From positions 1-64,000 of the forward strand of contig NZ_JFKC01000012.1 of the NCBI RefSeq assembly GCF_002115805.1: DNA of 64,000 nucleotides, written 5' to 3'. This document shows, in pieces, positions 53,038-61,692 of the stretch. A program made the translations under genes and the position numbers. The DNA comes from Marivita geojedonensis (GTDB lineage: Bacteria > Pseudomonadota > Alphaproteobacteria > Rhodobacterales > Rhodobacteraceae). The notes under the pieces were generated by a model. It worked only from the letters and a program-made list of their open reading frames with translations. It had not been told where the DNA came from and did no database searches. Numbering within the stretch: the stretch's first letter is position 1; each line of letters starts with the position of its first letter.

Positions 53038-54263
53038 CAGATCACGAACTGCGACAGCAGATCGTCGTCGGTAATGTCCTGAAACGTGAAACCCGCTGCG
53101 TCCAACTGTGAAAACAGCCGATCGAAATTCGTGGCATGTCCGGTCTCTATCCCGATCAGCACAGACCCATAGTTTCGCGCAGACTTCTTGAGGTATTCAA
53201 ACCGGGCAATGTCATCCTCAGGACCCAGAAAATTCAGGAAATCCTTGAGTGCGCCGGGGCGCTGCGGCAGTCGAAGAATAAAGTATTTCTTCAAGCCAAG
53301 GTATTTCTGTGCCCGCTCCTTGACCTCCGGAAGACGCTCGAAATCGAAATTGCCTCCTGTGGTCACACAGACCACCGTGCGCCCCTTGATGGACTGCCCG
53401 AGATCCTGCAACGCATCCACCGAAAGGGCACCGGCGGGTTCAAGGACGATTCCCTCGACATTCAGCATTTCGAGAATCGTCGTACAAAGGCGATCTTCCC
53501 TGATCGTCAGGGTGTTGGCCAGGCCGACCCCGTTCAGTCGCGCAAATGTCTTCTGCCCGATCTGACCCACCGCCGCGCCATCGGCGAATGTGTTGACATG
53601 TTCAAGTCGCACAGGCTTGCCGGCCTCCAGTGCCGCACGCAGGCACGCGCCACCTGCGGGTTCGACAAATGTGTATTGGCACTCTGTTCCAAGGTAACTC
53701 AGCATCCCCGCAGAAAGACCGCCGCCACCAACCGGAATAACAAAGTGATCCGGCATCCGGCCCAATTGTTCGATCACTTCGACCGCCACGCTCGCCTGCC
53801 CTTCGATGACGTCTTCATCATCAAAGGGTGACAGGAAGTGCCCGCCGGCCTCAGCGCAGAACGCCTGAGCCGAAGCGAGCGTGTCGTCGAAGTAGTCCCC
53901 GGTCAGACGGATCTCGATGCTGTCCCCCCCGAACATTGAGGTTTTCTGGATCTTCTGCTGCGGCGTCGTCACCGGCATGAAGATCACGCCCTGCTTTCCG
54001 AAATGCTTGCACATATACGCCACGCCCTGCGCGTGATTGCCCGCGCTGGCGCAAACGAAAAGATCGGCGTCGGGCCTTTTACGCATCGCGTTGAAGGCAC
54101 CGCGCAGCTTGTAGCTGCGCACGGGCGAAAGGTCTTCCCGCTTCAGATAGATATCGGCGTCATAACGTTCGGACAGATGCGCATTGCGCAAAAGCGGCGT
54201 AGGCGGAAACACCTCGCGCATCGCCTTGGTCGCATCGCGCGCGGATTGGGCAAAATCAGTCAT
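53037..54263 (-). CDS. ilvA: Threonine ammonia-lyase (threonine dehydratase)
   Basis: 408 residues, a fold type II PLP enzyme converting threonine to 2-oxobutanoate for isoleucine synthesis. The PLP lysine is in YLKREDLSPVRSYKLRGAFNAM, and the phosphate loop is VIPVGGGGLSAGML. The C-terminus has one ACT-like regulatory domain (LRLPQRPGALKDFLNFLG, FEYLKKSARNYGSVLIGIE), shorter than the double domain of E. coli IlvA, as in the TD1-type 400-residue enzymes. ATG 54263 is chosen where homology begins. It is followed directly by the SDR gene. Confidence 0.94.
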   Translation of the reverse strand: MTDFAQSARDATKAMREVFPPTPLLRNAHLSERYDADIYLKREDLSPVRSYKLRGAFNAMRKRPDADLFVCASAGNHAQGVAYMCKHFGKQGVIFMPVTTPQQKIQKTSMFGGDSIEIRLTGDYFDDTLASAQAFCAEAGGHFLSPFDDEDVIEGQASVAVEVIEQLGRMPDHFVIPVGGGGLSAGMLSYLGTECQYTFVEPAGGACLRAALEAGKPVRLEHVNTFADGAAVGQIGQKTFARLNGVGLANTLTIREDRLCTTILEMLNVEGIVLEPAGALSVDALQDLGQSIKGRTVVCVTTGGNFDFERLPEVKERAQKYLGLKKYFILRLPQRPGALKDFLNFLGPEDDIARFEYLKKSARNYGSVLIGIETGHATNFDRLFSQLDAAGFTFQDITDDDLLSQFVI

Positions 54264-54301
54264 ACATCCCCCTCGGGGCAATAGCGCATGGGCGCACGCG
54301 G

Positions 54302-55054
54302 TCAGTCAATGGGACGGTTCTCGACGAAATGCCCGTAAAGCGTGGTGAGCACCGAGATACCGATGATCGTAGCGAACCAGTTCACCACCAGCGAATAAAC
54401 GATGTTGATCACCGAACCGGGGTCATCGTTGAACCAGGAAGGCAACTGAACAACGATGCTTGCGCCAACAACGATCAGGGCAAGCGTCAGAATTGTTCCG
54501 CTCTGCCCCTTGGTCGCATCCCAGGCGTCTCCAAGCGTCAGCTTCTCGCCCAATGCCGCTGCGGGCAGCATGATACCCAGGCGAAAGAACAGATACGCGG
54601 CCAGACCGATCAGGATCAGCGACATGATTCCGGCAAGAGGCGGCAGACCGATAGAGATAATTCCAACGGGAATGGACACCACGATCACACCCAGAACGAC
54701 CAGCAAACCGATCATGATGGACCGGCCAAGATATCCCATGATGGCAGAACCGTGAAACCGCGGCACCCAGCCGACCGCACTCTCTCCGGTCAGGGCAAAG
54801 CGATGCCACGCAACAGCGATCCAAAGACTCGCTATAACCGCAAGAAGTCCGAGAAGAATCGTGGGAACGATAACCTCAGGCGACATCACCGGCACCTGCG
54901 TGCCTTCGAAATCCATCATCTCGGGCGGATTGAGAAACGAATACACCGTGTACGCGCTTTGCACGAGATACAGCACCAGTGACAGGCGCAGCGCCTGATC
55001 CAGATTGGCCATCACCAGATTGAACGAATGTCGGAAAATCTGCCAACCCTTCAT
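54302..55054 (-). CDS. Multi-pass membrane protein of unknown function
   Basis: 250 residues with about six hydrophobic segments (near 22-38, 62-82, 105-125, 130-160, 185-205, 220-240). It begins KGWQIFRHSFNLVMANLDQALRL and has the soluble segment WHRFALTGESAVGWVPRF. I do not recognise a specific family; it resembles uncharacterised membrane proteins seen before ilvA in roseobacters. ATG 55054 has AGGAGCG upstream; the frame is open for a further 222 codons but those are antisense to argG. It lies 38 bases upstream of ilvA and may be co-transcribed. Confidence 0.8.
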   Translation of the reverse strand: MKGWQIFRHSFNLVMANLDQALRLSLVLYLVQSAYTVYSFLNPPEMMDFEGTQVPVMSPEVIVPTILLGLLAVIASLWIAVAWHRFALTGESAVGWVPRFHGSAIMGYLGRSIMIGLLVVLGVIVVSIPVGIISIGLPPLAGIMSLILIGLAAYLFFRLGIMLPAAALGEKLTLGDAWDATKGQSGTILTLALIVVGASIVVQLPSWFNDDPGSVINIVYSLVVNWFATIIGISVLTTLYGHFVENRPID

Positions 55055-55156
55055 CTCACCCACGCTCCTGTCTTGCCTACCCTGTTCCAAGGCCACTTCT
55101 TGCCCCTGCTCTGAAAAACAAGTAATCGCCCGGGCAAACCCGTTAAAGGAAAACCC

Positions 55157-56380
55157 ATGTCTGCGCCCAAAAAAGTTGTGCTGGCCTATTCTGGTGGCCT
55201 TGATACCTCGATCATTCTGAAATGGCTGCAAACGGAGTATGGTTGCGAAGTCGTGACCTTCACCGCCGATCTGGGCCAGGGCGAAGAGCTGGAACCGGCA
55301 CGCGAAAAAGCAGTCATGCTCGGCATCAAGCCGGAAAACATCTACATCGAAGACATCCGTGAAGAATTCGTACGCGATTTCGTCTTCCCGATGTTCCGCG
55401 CCAATGCTCTTTACGAAGGTCTGTATCTGCTCGGTACGTCCATCGCGCGTCCTCTGATCTCCAAGCGCCTCGTCGAAATCGCTGCCGAAACCGGTGCCGA
55501 TGCTGTGTCCCACGGCGCGACGGGCAAGGGCAACGATCAGGTGCGCTTCGAACTCGCGGCCTATGCGCTCAACCCCGATATCAAGGTGATCGCACCGTGG
55601 CGCGAATGGGATCTCAGCTCGCGCACCAAACTGCTCGACTTTGCAGAAAAGAACCAAATCCCGATCGCCAAGGACAAGCGCGGTGAAGCGCCGTTTTCGG
55701 TCGATGCGAACCTGCTGCACACCTCCTCAGAGGGCAAAGTGCTGGAAGACCCGGCGCAGGAAGCACCCGATTACGTCTACCAGCGCACCGTCCACCCCGA
55801 GGATGCGCCGGACACCCCCGAAATGGTCGAGATCACCTTTGAAAAGGGCGATGCCGTAGCCATCAACGGCGAGGCGATGTCACCCGCCACGATCCTCACC
55901 AAGCTGAATGAACTTGGCGGCAAACACGGCGTTGGCCGTCTGGACCTCGTGGAAAACCGTTTCGTCGGAATGAAGTCGCGCGGTATCTACGAAACGCCCG
56001 GCGGCACTGTTCTGCTTGAGGCGCATCGCGGGATCGAACAGATCACGTTGGATTCAGGTGCGGGTCACCTGAAAGATTCGATCATGCCGCGCTATGCGGA
56101 ACTGATCTACAACGGCTTCTGGTATTCACCCGAGCGGGAGATGCTTCAGGCCCTTATCGACAAAAGCCAGGAACACGTCACCGGCACAGTTCGTGTGAAG
56201 CTCTACAAAGGGTCGGTCAATACGGTTGCCCGCTGGTCCGATCACTCGCTGTATTCAGAAGCGCATGTCACCTTTGAGGAAGACGCAGGCGCGTACGATC
56301 AGAAAGACGCGCAGGGCTTCATCCAGCTCAATGCGCTGCGTCTCAAACTGCTCGCCGCACGGAACCGTCGCCTGAAATAA
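55157..56380 (+). CDS. argG: Argininosuccinate synthase
   Basis: 407 residues. It joins citrulline and aspartate with ATP in arginine synthesis. Motifs are the PP-loop [74 protein letters not shown], and the C-terminal [32 protein letters not shown] precedes the ATG. It is monocistronic, with a strong terminator 20 bases after the stop. Confidence 0.98.
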   Translation: MSAPKKVVLAYSGGLDTSIILKWLQTEYGCEVVTFTADLGQGEELEPAREKAVMLGIKPENIYIEDIREEFVRDFVFPMFRANALYEGLYLLGTSIARPLISKRLVEIAAETGADAVSHGATGKGNDQVRFELAAYALNPDIKVIAPWREWDLSSRTKLLDFAEKNQIPIAKDKRGEAPFSVDANLLHTSSEGKVLEDPAQEAPDYVYQRTVHPEDAPDTPEMVEITFEKGDAVAINGEAMSPATILTKLNELGGKHGVGRLDLVENRFVGMKSRGIYETPGGTVLLEAHRGIEQITLDSGAGHLKDSIMPRYAELIYNGFWYSPEREMLQALIDKSQEHVTGTVRVKLYKGSVNTVARWSDHSLYSEAHVTFEEDAGAYDQKDAQGFIQLNALRLKLLAARNRRLK

Positions 56381-56400
56381 TACAATCTCTAAACAGGCAG

Positions 56401-56428
56401 AAAGGCCCGCCAATCGGCGGGCCTTTTT
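56401..56428. terminator. Terminator of argG
   Basis: AAAGGCCCGCC (56401-56411) pairs with GGCGGGCCTTT (56416-56426) around AATC, continuing into a T run on the plus strand. The A run on its left lets it also serve the DUF7282 gene on the minus strand. Confidence 0.92.
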
Positions 56429-56432
56429 CTTT

Positions 56433-56846
56433 TTAATTCGCGGAAATCACGGTCATAACCAGCGCGTCGTCCACGCGGATTGGGCCGTCTTCCTTGGCGC
56501 CCAGCGTGTATTCAAAAACACCGGTCGACATTCCGCCGTCCTCCCCATGCACCATAAGCATGAGCATCTCCCCGGAACCCACATTCTCCTGAAGGATAGC
56601 TGTCACATTCGCATTCTCACCTTCCTTGATTGGCGCATACCCAATCACCGGGCCGGGCTTCATCTCGGAATCGGTGCGATGCACAACCAGCCAACCATTT
56701 GCCGGCGCCACTACGGTTGCGGCGGTGACGGTGCCTCCGGACATATCCTGATCCATCGCATCGACAGCCGGGGGCATTGCATGCCCTGCAGCCATTGCCG
56801 CAGATGCGGACAGTGCAAAAACCAAGGTTGAAAGAGCATTTTTCAT
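56433..56846 (-). CDS. Exported DUF7282-type protein
   Basis: 137 residues with a Sec signal peptide (KNALSTLVFALSASAAMAAG, cleavage near AMA). The mature part has TAATVVAPANGWLVVHRTDSE, PVIGYAPIKEGENANVTAI and MLMLMVHGEDGGMSTGVFEY. This looks like the small beta-sandwich repeat now named DUF7282, found in archaeal and bacterial exported proteins. Methionine and histidine residues are frequent (AMDQDMSGG, MLMLMVHGEDGGM). Function unknown. AGGAGACC precedes the ATG. It is transcribed alone. Confidence 0.82.
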   Translation of the reverse strand: MKNALSTLVFALSASAAMAAGHAMPPAVDAMDQDMSGGTVTAATVVAPANGWLVVHRTDSEMKPGPVIGYAPIKEGENANVTAILQENVGSGEMLMLMVHGEDGGMSTGVFEYTLGAKEDGPIRVDDALVMTVISAN

Positions 56847-56940
56847 TTTCGGTCTCCTGTTTGAAAGCAGGGCTTCCCCCTGCTGGCCCAAACAGACACG
56901 GACGCGCATCGACTTTGGTTTCACGACGTCGGAAAAAAAC

Positions 56941-57660
56941 CTACGGGAGGAGTTTTTCAGCCTGCAACTTTCTGTACGCAGGCATCGTCCGTTCGACCAG
57001 ATCCGCAAGTTCGCCAGCCAACTCAGGAAGCGGTCCTTCAGGGCCGGCAAATCCGGTACTCGTGTGGACCGATCCATACCAATGCGGCGCCCACGCCCCG
57101 TCATAGGGTTTTGGACCTGCCGGCCATCGAAGCATCGCCGGATCAAAATCCAACCGAATGGCGTCACACAATTTCTGTAACATTCCCTGCGGATTCTCCC
57201 GGATATCCGCACTGTCGACAACGACCGGCTTCTGACCCAAAGACACCACATGATCGAACAGATCGGCCTGCGCATCAAAGCCGATATCCTCTGCGGTCAA
57301 CTCGGGATACCCTTTGGCAAAACTCGCAACCACCCGCGCCGGATGCCGGATCAAGAACACGTTCACGCACTCCGCCATGAAGTCCCGCGGTATGCCTTCG
57401 ATCATGTGCTGGCACATATGCTTGTGATAGACGTTCGGCTTGCCATCCTTGATTGATCCAATCAGAGACTGTTCCACCTCAAAAGCGTCTTCCGGCCGGC
57501 TTGCAAGGATCTGCTCGCGCATCGGGTGATCAAGCCCTGTCAGACGCAGATAGGGTCCGTAAAACGGCTCATCGACAACTTCGAAATCGGCGCGTTGCGC
57601 GAATGCGTACATCATCGCCGTCGACAGGTTGCGCGGTCCCGACCACATGGCAACTCTCAT
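56941..57660 (-). CDS. Sulfotransferase-like P-loop protein
   Basis: 239 residues. The N-terminal MWSGPRNLSTAMMYAFAQR is a PAPS-loop-like phosphate binding site, and VNVFLIRHPARVVASF is the second conserved region of sulfotransferases. EVVDEPFYGPYLRLTG and the C-terminal basic tail are usual for this short cytoplasmic subfamily, whose substrates are unknown. It is divergent from msrA with 153 bases between starts; there is a small CTCACC/GGTGAG hairpin at 57728-57743 and nothing else recognised there. Confidence 0.8.
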   Translation of the reverse strand: MRVAMWSGPRNLSTAMMYAFAQRADFEVVDEPFYGPYLRLTGLDHPMREQILASRPEDAFEVEQSLIGSIKDGKPNVYHKHMCQHMIEGIPRDFMAECVNVFLIRHPARVVASFAKGYPELTAEDIGFDAQADLFDHVVSLGQKPVVVDSADIRENPQGMLQKLCDAIRLDFDPAMLRWPAGPKPYDGAWAPHWYGSVHTSTGFAGPEGPLPELAGELADLVERTMPAYRKLQAEKLLP

Positions 57661-57813
57661 GTCCGGCTCTCCTTGATGTATGCCGGCACGGTAGCGTCTG
57701 CCGTTTTGCAGGCAAGCGGTAACTCGATCTCACCTTCTGGTGAGACGGACGTTTCGAATTTGCGCCACTCGACTGTTTCGGAACAGGATGATCCCAAAGC
57801 CGAGGAGACCACC

Positions 57814-58476
57814 ATGAAACTGCTTCGCCGCGCGCGCCCTGCCCTGCTTTTCCTCTCGATCCTCGCGGGGACGTTTATCAACGCCGCCCGGGCTGAGGCA
57901 GGCGAAACCCGCGAGATCATTGTCGCGGGAGGGTGCTTCTGGTGTGTCGAAGCGGATTTTGAGCGTGTGCGCGGCGTCAAGGATGCTGTTTCCGGTTACA
58001 CTGGCGGTACCGTGGCAAATCCGACTTACAAGCAAGTAACACGTGGCGGCACTGGTCATTATGAGGCGGTAAAGATCAGCTATGACAGCGCGGTGATCGA
58101 CCGATCCCAGCTTTATAATCTGTTCTTCCGCTCCATTGATCCAACCGATGCAGGCGGACAGTTCTGTGACCGCGGTCAGAGCTATGCAACCGCGATATTC
58201 GTCACCAATGCTGCGGAACGTGCCGATGCAGAAGCCGCGAAGGCCGCCGCACAAGCCGAACTCGGGCAAAGAATCGTGACCCCGATCCTGGACGCCAAAC
58301 CTTTCTATACTGCGGAGGGGTACCATCAGGATTACTTCAAAGGCACAAATCGCGTACTGACCCGCTTTGGCGCGATTTCGCAGAAAGACGCCTACAAGCG
58401 CTACCGCAAAGGCTGTGGTCGCGATGCTCGTATCAAAGAGCTTTGGGGCGCCGATGCGCCATTTGTCGCGAATTAA
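57814..58476 (+). CDS. msrA: Exported peptide-methionine (S)-S-oxide reductase
   Basis: 220 residues. The catalytic motif is GGCFWCVEADFERVRGV, followed by GYTGGTVANPTYKQV, GHYEAVKISYD, and AEGYHQDYF. A clear Sec signal peptide precedes it (ALLFLSILAGTFINAARAEA), so unlike ordinary cytoplasmic MsrA this copy should act in the periplasm and repair oxidised methionines there. No MsrB or MsrPQ is nearby; extra cysteines near the C-terminus (KGCGRDAR) may serve as resolving cysteine. GAGGAGACC precedes the ATG. Its stop overlaps the end of the ribokinase gene. Confidence 0.95.
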   Translation: MKLLRRARPALLFLSILAGTFINAARAEAGETREIIVAGGCFWCVEADFERVRGVKDAVSGYTGGTVANPTYKQVTRGGTGHYEAVKISYDSAVIDRSQLYNLFFRSIDPTDAGGQFCDRGQSYATAIFVTNAAERADAEAAKAAAQAELGQRIVTPILDAKPFYTAEGYHQDYFKGTNRVLTRFGAISQKDAYKRYRKGCGRDARIKELWGADAPFVAN

Positions 58477-59348
58477 CCCAGCCGGGCGTCCTGCACATCC
58501 TTGAGGTCAGGGATGACATCTGCTGTGCCATGACGGGTCACCATGATCGCCCCGGCCTGCTGACCAAGCGAAATGGCCTGTTCCATCGGCAGTCCACGGT
58601 CCAGACCGGCCACCAGATATCCCGTGAAAGTATCGCCAGCACCCGTTGTATCGACAGGCGTAACTGGGATCGCGGGAAAGGTCCGATCCGTTCCGTCGTC
58701 CGTATTGATCCAGCGGCACCCGTCACCGCCGAGTGTCACAATCACATCCCTGACCGGGAGATCCGTCAACGCGATCCCCGTCGCCTTGGTCAATTGCTCG
58801 GCCTCAACCGCGTTCATGACCAGCATATCCAGCATGGGCAGTACGGCCTCAACAGCGGATGCGTCAAAGGGCGCGGCCGCATACACAACGCGCAGTCCGC
58901 GCGCCGAAGCCAGTCGGGCACTTTCTACCTGACATGACGTCTCGTTCTGGAAAAGAAACGTGTCCGCGTCGGTTGCTTCACCGAGGGCCGCCGAAATATG
59001 TGTCTCTGTTAAGGCCCGATTTGCCCCTGGGTACAGAACAATCGCGTTCTCGCCATGATCGTCGACCATAATGATGGCGTGTCCCGTGGGTACGTCGATT
59101 TCGAGGATGTGACGCGTATCGACGCCGTATTCCAGAAGCCGATCCACCGCCCAGCGCCCATCTGGCCCAACCGCCCCGATATGAACAACCCGCACGGCAG
59201 CACGGGCAACAGCGACCGACATGTTCGCGCCCTTGCCGCCAAGCCCGCGGCTGTGTTCGGTCGAGGCCAGTGTCTCTCCCGGCGCCAATAGATGGGGAAC
59301 CTGATAAAACAGGTCCGCATTGATTGAGCCGAGATTGAAAACCGTCAT
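58473..59348 (-). CDS. Ribokinase-like PfkB family sugar kinase
   Basis: 291 residues with PfkB signatures: N-terminal GLGGKGANMSVAVARA, VHIGAVGPDGRWAVDRLLEYGVD, and the catalytic VTPVDTTGAGDTFTGYLVAGLDRG with the anion hole and base aspartate. It fits ribokinase best, but ribose transport genes are absent, so another sugar or nucleoside is possible. It starts 3 bases after the maeB stop and is probably co-transcribed with it. Confidence 0.88.
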   Translation of the reverse strand: MTVFNLGSINADLFYQVPHLLAPGETLASTEHSRGLGGKGANMSVAVARAAVRVVHIGAVGPDGRWAVDRLLEYGVDTRHILEIDVPTGHAIIMVDDHGENAIVLYPGANRALTETHISAALGEATDADTFLFQNETSCQVESARLASARGLRVVYAAAPFDASAVEAVLPMLDMLVMNAVEAEQLTKATGIALTDLPVRDVIVTLGGDGCRWINTDDGTDRTFPAIPVTPVDTTGAGDTFTGYLVAGLDRGLPMEQAISLGQQAGAIMVTRHGTADVIPDLKDVQDARLG

Positions 59349-59351
59349 GTC

Positions 59352-61607
59352 TTACCGCCCTTTGCAGGCCGCCAAAACCGCCATGTTGAGGATGTCCTGC
59401 GCTGTCATCGAGGTCGAACAGATCTGAATCGACTTGTCCACACCGGCAAGGATCGGCCCGATCACCGTCGCCCCGGCCATTTCCTGCATCAATTTGACCG
59501 AAATCGACGCAGAGTGGCGCGCCGGCACAACCAGAATATTCGCGGGTCCGGTCAACCGCTGGAACGGGTAGAACTTCTGCGCATTGCGGTTCAGCGCCAC
59601 ATCGACGGTCATTTCGCCTTCGTACTCGAAATTGACTCCGCGCCGATCGAGAACACGCGGCGCGATATGCATCTTTTCCGCCCGCTCCGAAACGGGGTAG
59701 CCAAAGGTCGAGAACGACACAAACGCCACGCGTGGCTCAAGCCCCATCAGCCGAGCAACCTCAGCGGCCCGCTCCGCGATGTTCGCCAGGTCCTCCTCAT
59801 CCGGCCATTCATGAACCAGCGTATCCGCGATCAGGACAATACGTCCCTTGACCAAAAGCGCCGTCACACCTGCCGCCCCATGTGACGCATCCGCATCGAA
59901 CACATGGTTGATCAGTTCCATCACATGCGCCGATTTGCGTGTCGCGCCTGTGACAAGTGCGTCGCCATGCCCCTGTTGGAGCATCAGCGCGCTGAAAACG
60001 TGACGGTCCCGCGCCGCAAGGCGGTGGATATCCTGGTGGTCGTAACCTTTGCGCTGCAAACGGCCGTAAAGCACGTCCTTGTAACGCTGAAGGTGTTGGG
60101 TATTGGCCGCGTTGACGACTTCGATCTCGCGCACCGCATCACCCAGACCAGCCTCTTCCAGCTTGGTCTTCACATCGGCCTCGCGCCCGACAATCAGTGC
60201 TTTGCCGAAACCCGACCGCTGATACATCACTGCTGCGCGCAACACGCGAGGGTCGTCCCCCTCGGCAAAAATCATCCGCGCCTGTGCTGACCGCGCCCGC
60301 GCGTTGATCCCGCGCAGGATACTGGCCGTCGGGTCCATTCTTGATTTCAGCGACTCTTCGTAGGCATCCAGATCAATGATCGGCCGCCGTGCAGCGCCTG
60401 TGTCCATGCCCGCCTTCGCCACAGCAGGCGGAATGCGGTGAATCAGTCTCGGATCGAAGGGCGTCGGGATAATGTAATCCCGCCCGAAACTCAGGCTTTT
60501 TCCGTATGCCAGAGCCACCTCGTCCGGCACATCCTCGCGCGCCAGTTCAGCCAGCGCCTCGGCACAAGCTATCTTCATTTCGTCATTGATTGCCCGCGCG
60601 TGAATGTCGAGCGCCCCCCGGAACAGGTATGGGAAGCCCAGAACGTTGTTCACCTGGTTCGGATAATCGCTGCGTCCGGTTGCGACAATGGCATCCATCC
60701 GCACTTCATGCGCCTCTTCCGGTGTGATCTCGGGGTCCGGGTTCGCCATCGCGAAAATCACCGGGTTGTCCGCCATCGACCGCACCATGTCCTGCGTCAC
60801 GGCTCCTTTGACACTCACCCCAAGGAAAACGTCCGCACCGACCATCGCCTCTTCCAGCGTGCGCGCGTCGGTCTTGACCGCATGCGCAGATTTCCACTGG
60901 TTCATGCCCTCGGTCCGACCCTGATAGATCACACCCTTGGTGTCCGCGACGATGCAGTTCTCGTGACGCGCACCCATCCGCTTGAGCAGTTCGATGCAGG
61001 CAATACCGGCGGCACCAGCACCGTTGAGAACGATCTTCACATCCTCGATCTTCTTGCCCGAGATATGCAGCGCGTTCAGCAAACCCGCCGCACAGATCAC
61101 CGCCGTGCCGTGCTGGTCATCGTGAAAGACCGGGATAGCCATCTCTTCCTTGAGACGCTGCTCGATGATGAAACACTCCGGCGCCTTGATGTCCTCAAGG
61201 TTGATCCCGCCAAAGGTCGGCCCCATCAGACGCACCGCCTTACAGAACTCATCGGGGTCTTCGGTATCCAACTCGATGTCGATGGAATTCACATCCGCAA
61301 ACCGTTTGAAGAGGACGGACTTCCCTTCCATCACCGGCTTCGATCCCAGCGCACCCAGATTGCCCAGACCCAGAACCGCCGTCCCGTTCGAAATAACCGC
61401 AACGAGGTTGCCCTTGTTGGTGTAGTCGTAGGCCAGACCGGGGTCTTTCGCGATGTCTTCGCACGGAACGGCGACGCCCGGGGAATAGGCCAACGACAGA
61501 TCACGCTGCGTGGTCATCGGGACGGTGGCCTGCACCTCCCATTTGCCAGGGGTCGGTTCAAGATGGAAGGCAAGCGCTTCTTCGCGGGTGTATTTCGGGT
61601 TGGACAT
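59352..61607 (-). CDS. maeB: NADP-dependent malic enzyme with phosphotransacetylase-like domain
   Basis: 751 residues. The N-terminal two thirds are malic enzyme: SLAYSPGVAVPCEDIAKDP, KFADVN-type metal region FKRFADVNSIDIELD, VFHDDQHGTAVICAAGLLNAL, KIVLNGAGAAGIACIELL, IFAMANPDPEITPEEA. The last ~320 residues (RMIFAEGDDPRVLRAAVMYQ to STSMTAQDILNMAVLAACKG) are related to phosphate acetyltransferase, thought to sense acetyl-CoA rather than catalyse. It makes pyruvate and NADPH from malate. It is divergent from mutS with 85 bases between. Confidence 0.96.
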   Translation of the reverse strand: MSNPKYTREEALAFHLEPTPGKWEVQATVPMTTQRDLSLAYSPGVAVPCEDIAKDPGLAYDYTNKGNLVAVISNGTAVLGLGNLGALGSKPVMEGKSVLFKRFADVNSIDIELDTEDPDEFCKAVRLMGPTFGGINLEDIKAPECFIIEQRLKEEMAIPVFHDDQHGTAVICAAGLLNALHISGKKIEDVKIVLNGAGAAGIACIELLKRMGARHENCIVADTKGVIYQGRTEGMNQWKSAHAVKTDARTLEEAMVGADVFLGVSVKGAVTQDMVRSMADNPVIFAMANPDPEITPEEAHEVRMDAIVATGRSDYPNQVNNVLGFPYLFRGALDIHARAINDEMKIACAEALAELAREDVPDEVALAYGKSLSFGRDYIIPTPFDPRLIHRIPPAVAKAGMDTGAARRPIIDLDAYEESLKSRMDPTASILRGINARARSAQARMIFAEGDDPRVLRAAVMYQRSGFGKALIVGREADVKTKLEEAGLGDAVREIEVVNAANTQHLQRYKDVLYGRLQRKGYDHQDIHRLAARDRHVFSALMLQQGHGDALVTGATRKSAHVMELINHVFDADASHGAAGVTALLVKGRIVLIADTLVHEWPDEEDLANIAERAAEVARLMGLEPRVAFVSFSTFGYPVSERAEKMHIAPRVLDRRGVNFEYEGEMTVDVALNRNAQKFYPFQRLTGPANILVVPARHSASISVKLMQEMAGATVIGPILAGVDKSIQICSTSMTAQDILNMAVLAACKGR

Positions 61608-61692
61608 GCGTCAGAGGCCTCATACGTCAAAATCGGGTTTTCCACCCGGGTCGGTCGCCTTAATGTCACGCCAAAGCACCAAGGGGAAGCTT

